Below, piece after piece: positions 1 to 11,983 of a stretch of 64,000 nucleotides of DNA; within the stretch, counting starts at the first letter, position 1, and each line of letters begins with the position of its first letter. Below the pieces are notes generated by a model. That model was not told where the DNA came from. It did not search any database and saw only the letters and a list, made by a program, of their open reading frames with translations. The translations under genes and the position numbers were made by a program. This DNA comes from Symsagittifera roscoffensis (taxonomy: Eukaryota; Xenacoelomorpha; Acoela; Convolutidae). Location of the stretch: contig NC_087066.1 in NCBI RefSeq assembly GCF_963678635.1, forward strand, positions 27,719,301 through 27,783,300, in the 5' to 3' direction.

Positions 1-1581
1 TGATTTTTTAAAATTTGGAGACGCTTTGGAATTTTTTATTTCTTGGAGAAAAGATTTTTCCGATCTTCAGAAAAGTGATACTAATGGAAATACTGTCCAC
101 TCCACGCGTGTCTGCATTTTCCATTAGTTTCTTTTTACCTTTCCCTTATTTTCTACATTCTCAAAACTAAATCTATGGTCAAAACTTCTGAGGGGGGAAT
201 GTTGATCCATAGGCTTCCTAAAATCTACCTGATAATTTGGATTTAATTTTAAGAACGGGTCGTGGGAAACTACCCTGCATAAGCAGTTACGGCTCGTTTT
301 TTGGAAAGAAATAACTAAGATTTTGGATGATATCTAATTTTTGAGGTTTTGAATTATACGCATTTCATCCCGCATCAGCTTATGTTAAAAAATATCAAAC
401 AGGTGCTCCATCTTTAGCTGGGCCCATAGTATTCGCCCTGTTTTCATTTTTCCCTTCGTAAGTAACGATGAACATATTGAAGAATATATAAGGCGTGATG
501 GATTGTTTTGTTCAGGGAAAAAATCTTATTTGTTCACGCTCAAAATTGATATTTTGCAACTTGACATTTTTTTTGAGCTCAACTTTGTTCATTTGCTAAA
601 AAGAAGGCAAACTTCACTATCGAACAGCAAGTGATGAAAAAATGCTTATTGTACCCGTGCGATAAAACAAGGGTATGACAATCGGGTGCTGGATGTCGTA
701 TTCTTCCGAGAATTTTGTCTTCTCTATTCAAAAGTTTGCAACAGACATGTTTTATGCATTTTAGCATTTTTTAAAATTCCTGTTAGATAATTTCAGGCAT
801 TATAAAAAATGTATTAATATTGACCTTTTTTATTTGAAGACGCTTTGGAAATTTTTGGAGGGGGGATATTTGAGTCATAAGATCAGTTTTTTCATTTTCC
901 CTGCCAAACTTGATAACTTGGGTTCACTGTTAAGAACGGATTGTAGGAAAATCCTTCTGCCTCAGCGGCTACGCCCACTTTTTTAAAATAAAACATTGTG
1001 CTCACAGAAAAACGAAATTTCGATTTTTTTGATGATTGTTTGGTAACTCAACTTTTCTCAAAAACAAGTGTGAAAATTCTTAGATTAGGCTTTCAATCAA
1101 GAAACCCGGTTGCGGGAAACCTCTCTGCAAAATTGACTTTTTTTTGAAAAAAATGTTTATGGCTTTCGTAAAAGTCGAATTTTTTGAACTTTTTTGGAAA
1201 CTTTTCTCAAACTACCCAGACAATTCTCTGTTGAAATCGCTAAACAGCTGACTACAAGATCTGGTTACTTAGTAACAAAGCTTTATGAAACAAAAACAGC
1301 CTACTGGTGTACCAGCTATTAAGAATCTTTGACCACCTTCAAATTTGTAAAAAGAATTTTAAAATTTTTTGAAAATATTCTGTCGCCTGTAAAAGGGATG
1401 AGGGGACAAGATGCCTTAAAATTCGCATACCAACGAAGCTTTCTAATTAGTTATTTATAGTACACAGGCTTCTTCGAGCACTTAATTTCTTTCTACACAA
1501 GCGATCTAATGAGCGTTGTTTTATATTAAGAATCAACAATTTCGCCTTCTATGTTGCAAATTAAAGTTCTCATTTGGTGTC

Positions 1582-2173
1582 ACTTTTGGTGCATAGCATT
1601 GGCAATTAAATAGCATCTGTTGTATCTGTTTTCTTGGCATCTAGTGCTTGATGATTGTCAAGCGACCATGGCGTAGATGCAAAATCGTCGAATCTTGATC
1701 TAGAGGCCGGAGGTTCGATTACCCGGCACAATATTCATTTTTCGAGGCTTATTTTTACTTTTCACCTTTTGCCTCTTTTAGAGCTACATTTTGCCGTTTT
1801 ATCGCATATACTTGAAAAATGAAGCCTTACCTCTGTGTGAAAATTGTAGAATTAGCGCCGCTATTTCTGCAAAAAAAAACAGTCTTAAAACTCTTGATAA
1901 ATTTAACTTTTTTTCTAAAACTAATGTTGTTTTCCGGTTATGCATGCAGTTTTGTTCCCGTGAAGTGTACAATTGTTTTGCAGTTTCCTTAGTTTGGAAG
2001 TTTTGCTTGCCTTTTTTCCTGGTGAAGTCATTTTGTTCGTCATCCTAACGCTCTTCGAAAGTTTGTTTAGAATTTGAAAATTGTTAAAGGTCCTGATGCA
2101 CTCAAATTTGGTTTTTCGGGGTTAGACTTTTAATTTTTGTTGAATTTCGATTCAATTTATTTTATTTACTAAA
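1582..2173 (+). repeat. Near-tandem duplicate, copy 1
   Basis: This block starts with 'tttggtgcatagcattggc', holds a tRNA-like head and ends near 'tttattttatttactaaa'. It matches 2487-3103 along its whole length with many substitutions and small indels, so the duplication is old. The short reading frame inside (1791-2048) has no recognisable product and is regarded as noise. Confidence 0.75.
1661..1730 (+). repeat. tRNA-like SINE head, copy 1
   Basis: It carries an A-box-like 'tggcgtagatgc' and a B-box-like 'ggttcgattacc', spaced about as in a tRNA. The ends do not pair into an acceptor stem, so it is not a functional tRNA gene. The flanks ('gcatagcattggcaatt' upstream, 'aggcttatttttacttttc' downstream) recur around the other copies in the window. 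Confidence 0.65.
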
Positions 2174-2486
2174 TTGAAGCTAATTTTTTATTTGAAGACG
2201 CTTTGGAAATTTTCAAAAAGTGAGACTAATGGAAATACTGTCCACTGACCCGTGTGTTTAATTGTTCTTGTAGTCTTTCCTTACCTTGGCCCATTTTCTA
2301 CAGACTTCGAATTTTTCTCTGGGGGGGGGGGGGGGGGGGGGGATATTTGATTGAGTCATAGGTTAAGTTTTTTCATTTTCTTAAAAGCGACCCTGCCAAA
2401 CCTGATAACGTGGGTTCACTGTTAAAAACGGATTGTAGGAAGCTCCCCCACCCTTAGCGGCTACACCCACTTTTTGTAGATAAAAC

Positions 2487-3103
2487 AACTTTTGGTGCAT
2501 AGCATTGGCAATTAGTTAGCATCTGTTGTATCTATTTGGTTGGCATCTAGTGCTTGATGATTGTCAAGCGGCCATGGCGTAGATGCAAAAATGTGTGAGT
2601 TTCAATTACCCGGCACAAGATTCATTTTTCCAGGCTTATTTTCCCTTTTTTCAACTTCTGCTTCTTTTAGAGCTTAAATTTGCATTTTTAACTCATGTGT
2701 TTCGAAAATGCAGGTTTGCCTCTTTGTGAAAATTGTAGAATTAGCGCCGGTATTTCTGCTAAAATAAGTTGTAGAACTCTTGATAAACATAATTTTTTTT
2801 AAAACTTATGTTGTTTTCTGGTTATGCATGCAGTTTTGTTCCCGTGAAGTGTACAATTGTTTGGCAGTTCCTTAATTTTGAAGTATTACTTGCCTTTTTT
2901 CCTGGTAATTTCAATTTGTTCGTCATCCTAACGCTCTGCGCTAACAAAGAGTCTCGAAATAAATGTCGATTTAAAATTCAAAAAGTTGGTTGAGAAATTG
3001 AAAATTGTTGAAGGTACTGATGCGCTCAAATTCAATTTTTCGTGGTTTGACATTCAATTTTTGTTAAATTTCGATTCAATTCATTTTATTTGCTAAAACG
3101 AAG
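2487..3103 (+). repeat. Near-tandem duplicate, copy 2
   Basis: Second copy of the block at 1582-2173, separated from it by about 310 bp of another repeat block that also occurs near 830-1010. Both copies share the motif 'ggttatgcatgcagttttg' (1937 and 2819 regions). Confidence 0.75.
2567..2620 (+). repeat. tRNA-like SINE head, copy 2 (internally deleted)
   Basis: Shares 'gccatggcgtagatgcaaaa' and 'aattacccggcaca' with the copy at 1661 but lacks about 17 bases between the two promoter-like boxes. It lies inside the second duplicated block. Confidence 0.6.
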
Positions 3104-3488
3104 GCGTGTTACAAATGCCTATTGATTGAATAATCTTTAATTGGGTTAAAAGTTCGAAAATTGACAACTAATTGTTGGAAGCAAACAAATATATATTTTT
3201 TTTTAATATAAATTTGATTGAAAGTAGACAAAGGTTTGAAATTGAGTCATTTTGTTTTGGCCATGAGTTAATTGATACTCTTTCAACTGCCTTGTTTTTG
3301 TTTTCGATGTTTTGATATTCTTTTGATATCGATTTTTAATTTTAAAGAACGCTTTTCAGTTTCATTTTCGAATAGCAATTGAAGTTGTTCTCTCCAAGAA
3401 AAAAACGCAAATGAGGCGCAAAATCTCTGCTGAAGTAAAAACTTGAAACAAACAGTTAAATGGATTTCGCATTGTGTTTACTTTATAA

Positions 3489-3973
3489 AGAGTAATGAAC
3501 GTAGTGAGTTTTCTTATATATGTCTTGCTGATTTTTTTTTTTTTCGTTTTTTTTTTCAGGAAAAAGTCTTAAAAATTGTTCACGCTCAACTTTGGTTTTT
3601 CGCGGTTTGACTTGTGATTTCTTTTCAAGTTCAGTCCATTTCCATTGTTAAAAGGCAGGAAAACTCCACAATCGAACAGCAAAAGTGTAAAGGTCACAAA
3701 AAACGTGATTGATTTCTGATTTCGAAAATGGAAATTAATTATCAGATTCCCAGCGAAATAAAATTTTTACGTACTGATCCAGTTTTCTCAAATTGCAATA
3801 GTTTTAACAAAAAATTATCAATAATAAATTGTTGTAGAAATTCAACGAGCTCTTAAGCCATCTATTATTTCCTTCCAAGTTCAAAAATGGAAGGCTCTTG
3901 AAAAAACAAGTCAGTTTTTTTTTCAGTTTCCTTGCGTTCATTACTTTTTTCCAACTGTTAGGTGGCTATGTTC
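3489..3973 (+). repeat. Dispersed ~450-bp repeat 'B', copy 1
   Basis: Starts near 'taatgaacgtag', contains a poly-T tract followed by 'caggaaaaagtcttaaaa', a conserved 'tcac-aaaaaa-cgtga' hairpin, 'ccagcgaaataaaa', and ends 'cttgcgttcatt...ggctatgttc'. The same order is seen in seven further copies in the window. Confidence 0.75.
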
Positions 3974-3975
3974 AA

Positions 3976-6130
3976 TTAAGTATATGATAAAGTGTTTACT
4001 TTATCAATTAGGCATATGATAAAGTCTCTGCATTTGAAAGATCTGGAATATAGCTTTTTGCGTTCATTAATGCGAAATTCGACTCGAAGTTTTCGTTTAT
4101 TTTTTCGCAACCGAGATTAACATTTTCGAACTATAATCAATATTTTATCAAAACTGGGCAATTTTTTACTTTCTAGAACCCAAATAATAATTAGGACGTT
4201 TTCTTGCTTAAAAATTGCGACGCGGAGAATTTTTTTCTCCACTTCGCTTACGAAGTGACAAACGAGGATTCGTTTTAGCGACTGGTATTTGCTCGCGTGT
4301 TGTCCTTGCTATTCTTTAGTTTACGCATAATTTATAAGTTCTTGATAATTACACCAAGCTAATTGAGTTGGAAGCAAAACTTCGAAAAATATGATTTTCC
4401 AGTTTTGGTTTCGAGTTAGTTGTCTTGTCGGATACAGTTTTCTTTTCTGTTTGCGGCCCAAATTCGATATTATGAAATTCAGAATGGTTCCGTTTGAATA
4501 TTTGGAGCAAAGGGTCTATACAAAGTTTAAAACAAAATTTTGATGCTTGTCGGTCTAATATTCTCTGAAATTTGTTACAAAAAGATTTTCGGAGTATTGG
4601 AAGCATAAGATCTTGAAAATTGTACTGATGATACTGCTCTTCACCATAGGCGGGACTTTAAAATCATATAGCCTAAAGGTATGAATTAAATCAGTGGTTT
4701 AACTGAAAGGTTTTGTTCAAAAATCTTCCCTAATTCTCCGGCCGGCGCCATCTTCAATTTGTGCTCGGTTTTCATTCCCTAGGTTGTGCACCGTGCACCA
4801 TTCAACTTGCCGGAATTTACATATCGCATTTCAGAGCTCATTAATCTAGCAACCTTAGGCCAGCCTTGCCTTTGAGCTCTTAGGGCTGCTAACAGTGTTG
4901 CAATAATTTAGCGACATGAAATGGTGAAATTGGGTATGAGGGCATGGTATGAAAAATAACATAGGTCTATTTTGAGATGGACTCGGGTGGCGTTCGAACT
5001 TCCTATTTCCTTCCGCGTGTCTCTTTTTTGTTCATTCACGCTTGCAATCCACTTTTGCCCCCTTGTTCCAGCATACTGATATTTGCCTGGTATTTAAGTA
5101 TGACACCGTACCCTATTGTACCATTCCTGGTTCTGATTTCTCTACTCCACTGTACAATTATAAACTATTCTTTTCCTTAGAGATTTAACATCCATCATAT
5201 TTGGGCGTATTCGTTGGGCTGTTGTATACCATTAACTTTACGCTACCTTGGTTTGAAAGAAGTCTTGCCTGAGGCGACTTTGTTGAAATTCAAGCCCCTC
5301 CCCTATCTTAGTCTGAATTTGCAAATAATCATTTTGTTGTTTTATCCTCGGAGAAATCCTAGTCGACAAGAATGTTATGTGGCTATATTGATGCTAGTTA
5401 TCATATTCTGTTCTTGTTTTTACTACTCACTTATAGTGACAAGAGCGTATGGAAAACGAAGGGTATTCTTTGAGAGGGGAATATCACTGTCCCCAATTTG
5501 TTTTCGATTAGTGACGTTTCATGAGGGGAAATGGGTTACGTTTGCAAATTTATAGGGAAAAATAAGGAATAAAATTGGGGAATCTAAGCTGTCGAAATTG
5601 AAAAAATATTTTGTGCTTTTTGTAGAAATTTTTGCATTGCCCCTAACGTTTTTCGTTCCACCTGACATTTTGCGATCCCCTAACAAGTAAATTATTTAGT
5701 AGTCTGATTTTGACGCTCAATTGAATCAGTGTCCCAGTGTGTATGCCAACCTTGTTGACTCTAGGGCTATCAACGCGCGTGTCACTCAGCTCATTAATGT
5801 ATCCTCAATTTCACGCTCTTCTGATTTCGGATTTTGATTTCCCGGTTTGTGGTTTCTGCTTCCTCTATTTGTCCATTTGCATCTTCCAAAAATAATGAAT
5901 TGTGTGTCTTTTATTAATTGATTTTATCGTCTCTTCTGTTCCCATTGCATCACTGTTGATTTGACCGGCTTCGGACTGTTCAAAGCGGTCTGCAATGCTT
6001 CTTTTATTTTGTCAGTGACTCCTTTGTTATCCTCAAATATCAGCCTGCGACCTCAAACGAGAAGATACAGCAAACTCTTATTTGCCCAATTTGTGCTACT
6101 CAATTTACGGTTAGTCATAGCAGTTTTTTA
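3976..6130. other. AT-rich region without a recognised gene
   Basis: Reading frames of 60-113 codons exist (for example 4977-5180 and 5214-5555), but they have no recognisable domain, start context or neighbours. The sequence between about 4740 and 5160 is more GC-balanced than its surroundings and may be unique intronic sequence. Nothing else is supported here. Confidence 0.4.
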
Positions 6131-6480
6131 AGAGTCGATGAATTTGGTTAAGACTCTTATATAGTTCGTGATGATTTTTTTCTGGAAGTCTCAATATTTG
6201 TTCAGGCTATTATATACTTTTTCGTGGTTTGACTTTTTTCTAACTTTTTTCTAAGTTCAGTTCATTTCCTTCGTTAAAAGGAAGGCAAACTCCACTATCG
6301 AAGAGCGAAAGTTTAAAAGTCACGAAAAACGTGATGGACTTATAATTTCGAAAAATGGACTTAATTATCAGATTTTCCAGTGAAATAAAAGTTTTGCTTA
6401 TTGATCCAGTTGTCTCAAACTGGTTTAATTTAATCAAAAAAGTGTGAATCATAAATTGTTCTAGGAAAAAGTTTCAATAA
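6131..6480 (+). repeat. Dispersed repeat 'B', copy 2
   Basis: Starts 'gagtcgatgaatttgg', keeps the sections 'ggaaggcaaactccactat', 'tcacgaaaaacgtga' and 'attatcagattttccag', and stops after the 'aatcataaattgttctag' block, so it is 3'-truncated or diverged. Confidence 0.75.
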
Positions 6481-6797
6481 TAAAGTTTTTTGAAATTCAA
6501 TAGTGTAACAAAGTTTTCAGCTTCGAACTCTTTCTGTTCAAAACGCTATTTCACAAGTTAAATTTAATATATATTAAGCTGGCAACCTGTCTTGGTGGTT
6601 GCTCACTAAGTTCGTGATCTTTACTAACGTATAGAAATATCAATTAGTTTAGTTAACAATATGTGAAATCATGACTTGACAGCTTATAGTTCAGCAATGG
6701 AATGTCACTAACAGCTTTAAGCTGAGATATTTTTCTTTGAAACACTTTTTAAACACACCTAGTCGTAATCATCATCATCATTGCCGCCTTATCCCGT

Positions 6798-7367
6798 TCA
6801 AACGGGGTCGGCGGGGCGCTCCTGAATCTTCGAGCGCGAGAGTTTGCGGTCGTGTGCGTCGGCTTCCGTCAGCCCTCGTCTTCTCATTTCCTCCTTCACG
6901 TCCTCTATCCATGTCTTTCTTGGTCTTCCTTTGCGTCTTTTTCCAGGGACCTCAAGGAAATACGCTTCTTGGATTGGATTACTATCTTCTCTACGCACGA
7001 CATGCCCAAACCATCGCAAATTAGATTTTTCAACACAGTCAATAACGGTCTTCTGAATACCAAGTCGGCTCAAAATCGAGTCCGATGGAATGCGATCTAA
7101 TAAGGTTACTCCACACATCATTCTGGCCATGCGCCTTTCCGTTGAAAGTAACCTGCGTTTGTGTTCTAATTTGAGTGTCCAAGTTTCACAGGAGTACGTC
7201 ATCACTGGTCGAACACAAGCACAATAAATAAAACTTCTTTGTTTCATGGACAGTCCCCGTTTCCCGAGTAAAACGCCACCATGGTTATGAAACGCAAACC
7301 ATGCCTTCTTGATACGCTCGTTTATAGCAATTACACAGTCTCCAGTGGCATGCAACGTGTGTCCCAA
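6798..7367 (-). pseudogene. LINE C-terminal domain fragment
   Basis: The end of the LINE polyprotein. It has 'NERIKKAWFAFHNHGG', a 'YSCETWTL' segment and a basic tail with 'LRWFGHVVRRED' and 'KRRKGRPRKTW', all hallmarks of LINE C-termini seen in many animals. The last residues run into the 3' tail at about 6790. Confidence 0.8.
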
Positions 7368-7390
7368 GTAACAAAACTGACTAACACTCT

Positions 7391-7790
7391 CTAACTCGTG
7401 TTACGTGGTGCAGGATCACTTGCAGCTGGGGTTTGGCATGTAGAACACTGAAAACTCGACTCGTGTGGGGATAAACTTCCTCTAATACCGGTACAGCGTC
7501 TATGTACCCATTTTCTGCAAAGAAGGCACATAATCGAGTTTCTGCCAATTCTAGTTCCACAAACGCCGCAAGGATCGACAGCAGCAATACGGGTGACACT
7601 AGGGAAGTCTCCCATTCCCTTGGTTTTGCCCACATTAACCCGAAGGCCTTTGGACTCCAATGCTGACTTCCACGTTCTGTACTTCGTCATGACTTCTTCG
7701 GGTGTCTCTGCTGCAAGTGCTATGTCATCCGCATACAACATTTCCAGTATGGAGCCATCTCGCACTTCTTCAGTCAGATAATAAAAGGGG
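7391..7790 (-). pseudogene. LINE RT catalytic YADD and zinc-finger fragment
   Basis: It resumes the RT in another frame and carries the YADD catalytic box (7724-7735), the thumb segment 'RVNVGKTKGM', and then a Cys-rich finger (C-x2-C-x8-C-x2-C-x4-H pattern, with 'WVHRRCTGIRG'). This finger recurs after the RT in several invertebrate LINE families. The sequence shifts frame again near 7370-7390. Confidence 0.8.
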
Positions 7791-8408
7791 GCAGATAAAC
7801 AGGAGGGGGCTGAGGATTGAACCTTGATGCACACCAACAGTAACATCAAAAGCATCTGTCGGTTCACCGTCCACAATAACTGAGGTCTTACAATCGTCAT
7901 ATGTTGCCATAATAGCGTTTATGAAATGCTCTGGTATGCGTTTATGCCTCAAACTTTCTATAATGAGGCGCCGCGGGACACGGTCAAAGGCCTTCTCCAG
8001 GTCGATAAAAATCCAGTAAAGGGGCTTCTTTTTTGCTGCAAACTTTTCGCAAAGTTGTCGGGCAACAAAAACTGCATCGACAGTGCCGCGACCTGGCATA
8101 AAGCCATACTGTGTTCTGTCAATTGTAATCATATCACGGAGTCTTGACTCAAAAACCTTCTCCAAGAGTTTAAAAGAATGTTCCAGTAACTTTATACCAC
8201 GATATGTGTTGGTACTGAGAGGGTCACCTTTACCTTTGTACAGTGGAATCAGAGAGCTCAGTTTCCAGTCATCGGGCATCTTACCCCTGAATAAGATCTG
8301 GTTGCAAATAGTTGTCAGTACATCAGTGCAAGGGTCACCGGCAGCTTTGAGCACCTCCGCAGTGATACCACTGGGCCCTGGAGCCTTCTTGTTCGCCAAC
8401 GCTCGCAA
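7770..8408 (-). pseudogene. LINE reverse transcriptase, N-terminal fragment
   Basis: This fragment holds the RT fingers and palm start. It begins with an Ala-Pro-Gly-Pro-Ser-Gly motif typical of LINE RTs, then 'TYRGIKLLEHSFKLLEKV', the catalytic-Asp segment 'FIDLEKAFDRVPR' and 'GVHQGSILSPLLF'. The frame is lost just after this last motif, near 7790, before the second catalytic motif. Length and order are normal for the family up to that point, so a single indel separates it from the next fragment. Confidence 0.85.
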
Positions 8409-8439
8409 GGCACTCTCCTCGTAACCTCGTAACGTATTT

Positions 8440-9717
8440 GAATACTACTAGCTGAATGTTTTTACAAAGTCCAGCTTTGACTGTGTGTTTATACAATTGG
8501 AGCGTAGTGTGTTGCTACGAAGCGAACTGTTTTAAACCTCAGTTGCAAATGAAAGTGCTGATTTGGTGGCTTTTTGGTTTTTCCAAGAATTGGTATTTTA
8601 GTAGATTTTATCATAACATAAGTCAAGTTATTTTTTCTGTTTTCTTGTGTTCATTGATTCTCTTCCAACTGTCTGTTGACTGTGTTTTGAACTATGAAAA
8701 GTTTTTTGAAGTGTCAGCAGCTGCTTTCTCTGTTTTGATCAAATTGTACTGCATTCTTAACATAATCGCGAAGCGAGGTGTTTTAGTACGAGGTGTTTTA
8801 TATAACGCTTCAAGCACATTTTAATGTGATTTTTTTTTGTTATCGAGGACGCTGTACGTCACTGAGTTAAAAATTTTCTAGCACAATTTTTGATTCAAGA
8901 TTGGTGTTTCGTTTCCAAAAGACATCCATTTTTTTAATGCAGTATTTGGCTCTAAAAAACTTAAATATTCTGATTTTTGAAAAAGGATGGAATATATGTG
9001 CTGTATAGTTTTTTCTAGCTAAGTTTTGGCTTTTTGACAAACAATTTGGAAGGAATATTTTAAACCACTTGTACGATTTTAATATTCTGGGCTGAAAGCT
9101 GTGTCAACTGCGATAATTTATAGTAAAGTTATCAGAGGTTGAAAATAGTTAATGGCGCAAAATATATCTATTTGTTTTTGTCATTGCAAGTGAAGAGAGG
9201 AAGAGTTTCTAAATTTTCTATTCTCTGAAAACGAGTTTTGGTTTTTTCACAATTACATCAACCACATTACAGGTCAGTTAGAACATTCAGAGCTTTTTCC
9301 TGATGCGAGCAGTCTTATTTGATTTTAATTATTCAAATCAGTTGGTTAGACGGTTTCCCACCAGTAAATTTTGTTATAACGAGATGGATTAAATGGTTTA
9401 TTAGGAAAAACAATATGAATTATCAGAATTTCTATTGATTTATTTTTTTCAAATTCTGTTAGTTTTCATGAAAACATTTTCACACTTTTTTTCCAAAAAT
9501 AATAGAGTTTTACGATGCTAATTTAGTTTGCAAAATTTTCAAATTTTCTAGCGGAGTAGAAACTTGCCGATCGAGTCTTTGCTAGCTTTCGGTTGGTTAT
9601 GTTTTTTTATCATTTTTTTGTTAGTAGTGGGGAAAGAAATGAGTTCTGAGCATTGAAAATTGGGAGCAACTTAGTATTCGGGTCTGTTTTAGTTTTTTTG
9701 AAACTTTAGTTTATTTT
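8440..9717. other. AT-rich, no recognised gene
   Basis: Degenerate repeat sequence. The stretch 8600-8700 resembles the 3' end of repeat 'B' ('tgttcattgattctcttccaactgtc'). The 122-codon frame at 8456-8824 is made of repeat sequence and is not accepted as a gene. Confidence 0.4.
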
Positions 9718-10100
9718 TGAATTTTTGATTTTTCGTCTTTTTTCGAGCGAATAAAGCGAGCCAGAAGTCATATTTTAATTAGGTAAAAGCTTACAATAGC
9801 TTAATTAAAAACCTAAAAACATAGTTTTGCTGTGTTAAAGTTAGTTTAATTTCAGTATGTTAGCGTCTTTTTGGAATCAAAAGTTTATAACAAAAAAAAA
9901 AAAAAACTTGAAATTTTCGAACACTTTTTTTCGAAAATTTTTCCCAGTTGCTTAGCTCTTTTTATTATTCACACCACTCCGAAAAAAAATACAATAATTG
10001 AAAAAAAATTTTTTTTTTAGACTATGGTCGGAACCTTCTGTGCTACTTGCACAGTAACAGGCTATCCTTGTTTTTCTTTTTTTTCCACGCAAAATAATCA
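9718..10100 (+). repeat. Repeat 'C', unit 1
   Basis: Begins 'gaatttttgatttttcgtct', includes 'aaaagcttacaatagctta' and ends with 'gtgctacttgcacagtaac', which itself forms a small GTGC/GCAC hairpin, followed by 'ggctatccttg'. Matches 10213-10590. Confidence 0.7.
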
Positions 10101-10212
10101 GGTACCCCAAATAATTCCCGGACTGGGATGATTGGTCTATCATATTAAAGCTCTTACAGTCGTGATTCGAACCACAAAAAAATTTTTTCCCAGTGTCGGA
10201 AAAAACCGCTTT

Positions 10213-10590
10213 GAAATTTTTGATTTTTCGCCTTATTTCGAGGAAATAAAGTGAGCGAGCAGTCTTTTTTTAAAATTAATTAAAAGCTTACAATAGCTTA
10301 ATTGAAAACGTAAAAACTTAGTTTTATTTGAGTAACGTTAGTATACTTTGAGTGTTTTACCGCCTTTATAAAAAAGTTTTTTTTTTCTAGTTTTTTTAGT
10401 AATTTTTCTACCAAAATTGTTTCTCAACTTGCTTATTTTACTTTGAATTTCGAATTTACCTAGTCCTCGGTTTTTGTTGTTCAACTCCTTTTATCACACC
10501 ACGCCGAAAAAAAATTTTTTTTGTATTTTTTATGACTTTTTTCGGAAATTCTGTGCTATTTGCACAGTAACCGGCTATCCTTGTTTTAGT
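10213..10590 (+). repeat. Repeat 'C', unit 2
   Basis: Second copy of the unit at 9718-10100, in the same orientation, with the same order of landmarks including 'aaaagcttacaatagctta' and 'gtgctatttgcacagtaac'. Divergence is substantial. Confidence 0.7.
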
Positions 10591-10914
10591 CAGTTGTTTT
10601 TCAAAGGTCAAGGTTGACTTCTGGCAATTTTTGACTTCATTTGACCCAAATTCTGTTTTCAGGATTTAGTTCATGTTGTTTTTTCTTTTGGTTCCAAACA
10701 ACTGCACTTGCGAAATTATTAGATTTAAATGGAAGTGGATATTAGCGGTTGACTATAGTAAATGAAAATAAAAAAGTAAATTGGGGATTGAATATATTTC
10801 ATAAAAGATAATAAATGATCTAGAGGAATAATAAAATCAACTAATTGATCCTGTTTTCAACAAATGTCGATCATAATTTTTTAAATCGTAAGAGCTTTAC
10901 GGCGATGTAATTTT

Positions 10915-11345
10915 TTCCTAGAAACTCGGAAGTTAAAAATTTTATGCTTTTGATTCATTGACACTTTTCTAGTTGTCTGTTGTCTTGTTTCTTGATTTTT
11001 CATAACCAGCGATGGTTTTTTTTCCGGTAGCTCGGAAGCTGAAAATTTAATTGCTATTTTTCTTCATGAACTCTTTCATATTTGTCTGTTGGATAATTTC
11101 ATGATAATGCGGGTATCGATTTACCACTTTCGCTCCAGCATAAAAAATGTTGTTTGAGTCGTTTCTACTTCCTTGATTTTTTATTACCAGCTTCACGGAG
11201 AAAACTTTTGTCCGAGAAGTGCGGAAGCTAGAAAATTAATCGCTATCTTTTGATTCTTGAACATTTTTATATTTGTCTGTTGGATATTTCAATCTTTCAT
11301 GATATTTCGAATATCAATGTGCATTTCAAAAAATATGTTAACGTG
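10915..11345 (+). repeat. Repeat 'D', three degenerate tandem units
   Basis: The landmarks 'cggaag.t.aaaattta', 'atatttgtctgttgga' and 'tgattttttattaccagc' recur at about 10925, 11030 and 11220. The short frame at 11257-11481 overlaps the third unit and is not accepted as a gene. Confidence 0.55.
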
Positions 11346-11979
11346 TTATAGGTGGAGGAATTTGTTTACTGATACTTTTAAAACATGGAAAAACCTCGTT
11401 TTTAATTGCTTTTGTGCTGCTTGCAGTGTTATAGAAAAAAAGAACAGTTTTATTATAGTACAAATAGGCCGTAGTACATAAAATAGATGATTTTGGGGCA
11501 GGTCATCTTAAAATAGATGTGAATTCGTGAAATAGTTTTAAGCTTTAGAGTTGATCCAAGCCGGTGCCCCAAACCCACTGCTATCTATGATTTTTCTTGG
11601 CTGTTGGTGCATAAATGTAACTTCAAAAATATATCCCTCGTTATCCTAAATAGCTGCTGGATATCTGTACCGTTTCCCTAACTTGTCATGAAGGCTTCAA
11701 ACAAATATCATGATGACGTAGAAGTCTGACGCATAAAAGGACTAAATTGAAAGCTGCTGCACTTGTCCGTTTGAATCAATATTGATGTAGCAAGTGGCTC
11801 TGATTGTGTGCATTGTTTTTAATTTAAAGGTGACCAAAGGTACCTCTTTGATATCGACTACCGTCGATTAATATTTCTGAAGAAACTCCCAAATGTCTCG
11901 TCTCGCTTTGCCTAGCGAGGATTTTTGAAGTAAATATGTAAATACAGTGCGTGAGTTGCATCCCTAATTCCTATGAGCT

Positions 11980-11983
11980 ATTG
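11980..11983. repeat. Target-site duplication, left (ATTG)
   Basis: The 4 bases ATTG abut the 5' LTR and recur directly after the 3' LTR at 30886-30889. A 4-bp duplication is normal for a Ty3/gypsy integrase. Confidence 0.85.

Larger units (their letters stand above)
1..3110. repeat. AT-rich composite repeat block
   Basis: No gene is seen here. The same blocks recur in order. A 'gacgctttgga' block followed by 'aatggaaatactgtccact' occurs near 20-110 and 2190-2250, and a related block occurs at 835-1010. The tail 'ggttgtgggaaa...cggctacgccca' recurs at 255-300, 935-975 and 2420-2470. A second block of about 600 bp is present at 1582-2173 and again at 2487-3103. A run of 22 G lies at 2321-2342, where the related copy near 860 has only six. 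The layout suggests one composite repeat family inserted or duplicated several times. Confidence 0.7.
6766..8437 (-). mobile_element. 5'-truncated non-LTR retrotransposon (LINE)
   Basis: The minus strand encodes the middle and end of a LINE polyprotein: reverse transcriptase, a Cys/His finger, and a C-terminal Arg/Lys-rich region with a Trp-Phe-Gly-His core. It ends in a (GAT)n-like tail ('catcatcatcattgccgcc' on plus, 6770-6788), as short-tandem-tailed LINEs do. The 5' half with the endonuclease is missing. Two frame changes (near 7790 and 7370-7390) make it dead. The clade is not assigned: the domain order fits CR1/L2-like or RTE-like elements. Confidence 0.85.

Noticed and set aside
1661-1730. 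Functional tRNA gene
   Set aside because: Promoter-like boxes are present, but the ends do not pair into an acceptor stem and the segment recurs with repeat flanks.
4977-5555. Two hydrophobic frames of 67 and 113 codons
   Set aside because: No domain, no splice or promoter support, and the hydrophobicity is explained by T-rich DNA.
8456-8824. 122-codon frame rich in Phe and Val
   Set aside because: Made of AT-rich repeat sequence that resembles other repeat copies. No start context or conserved neighbour.
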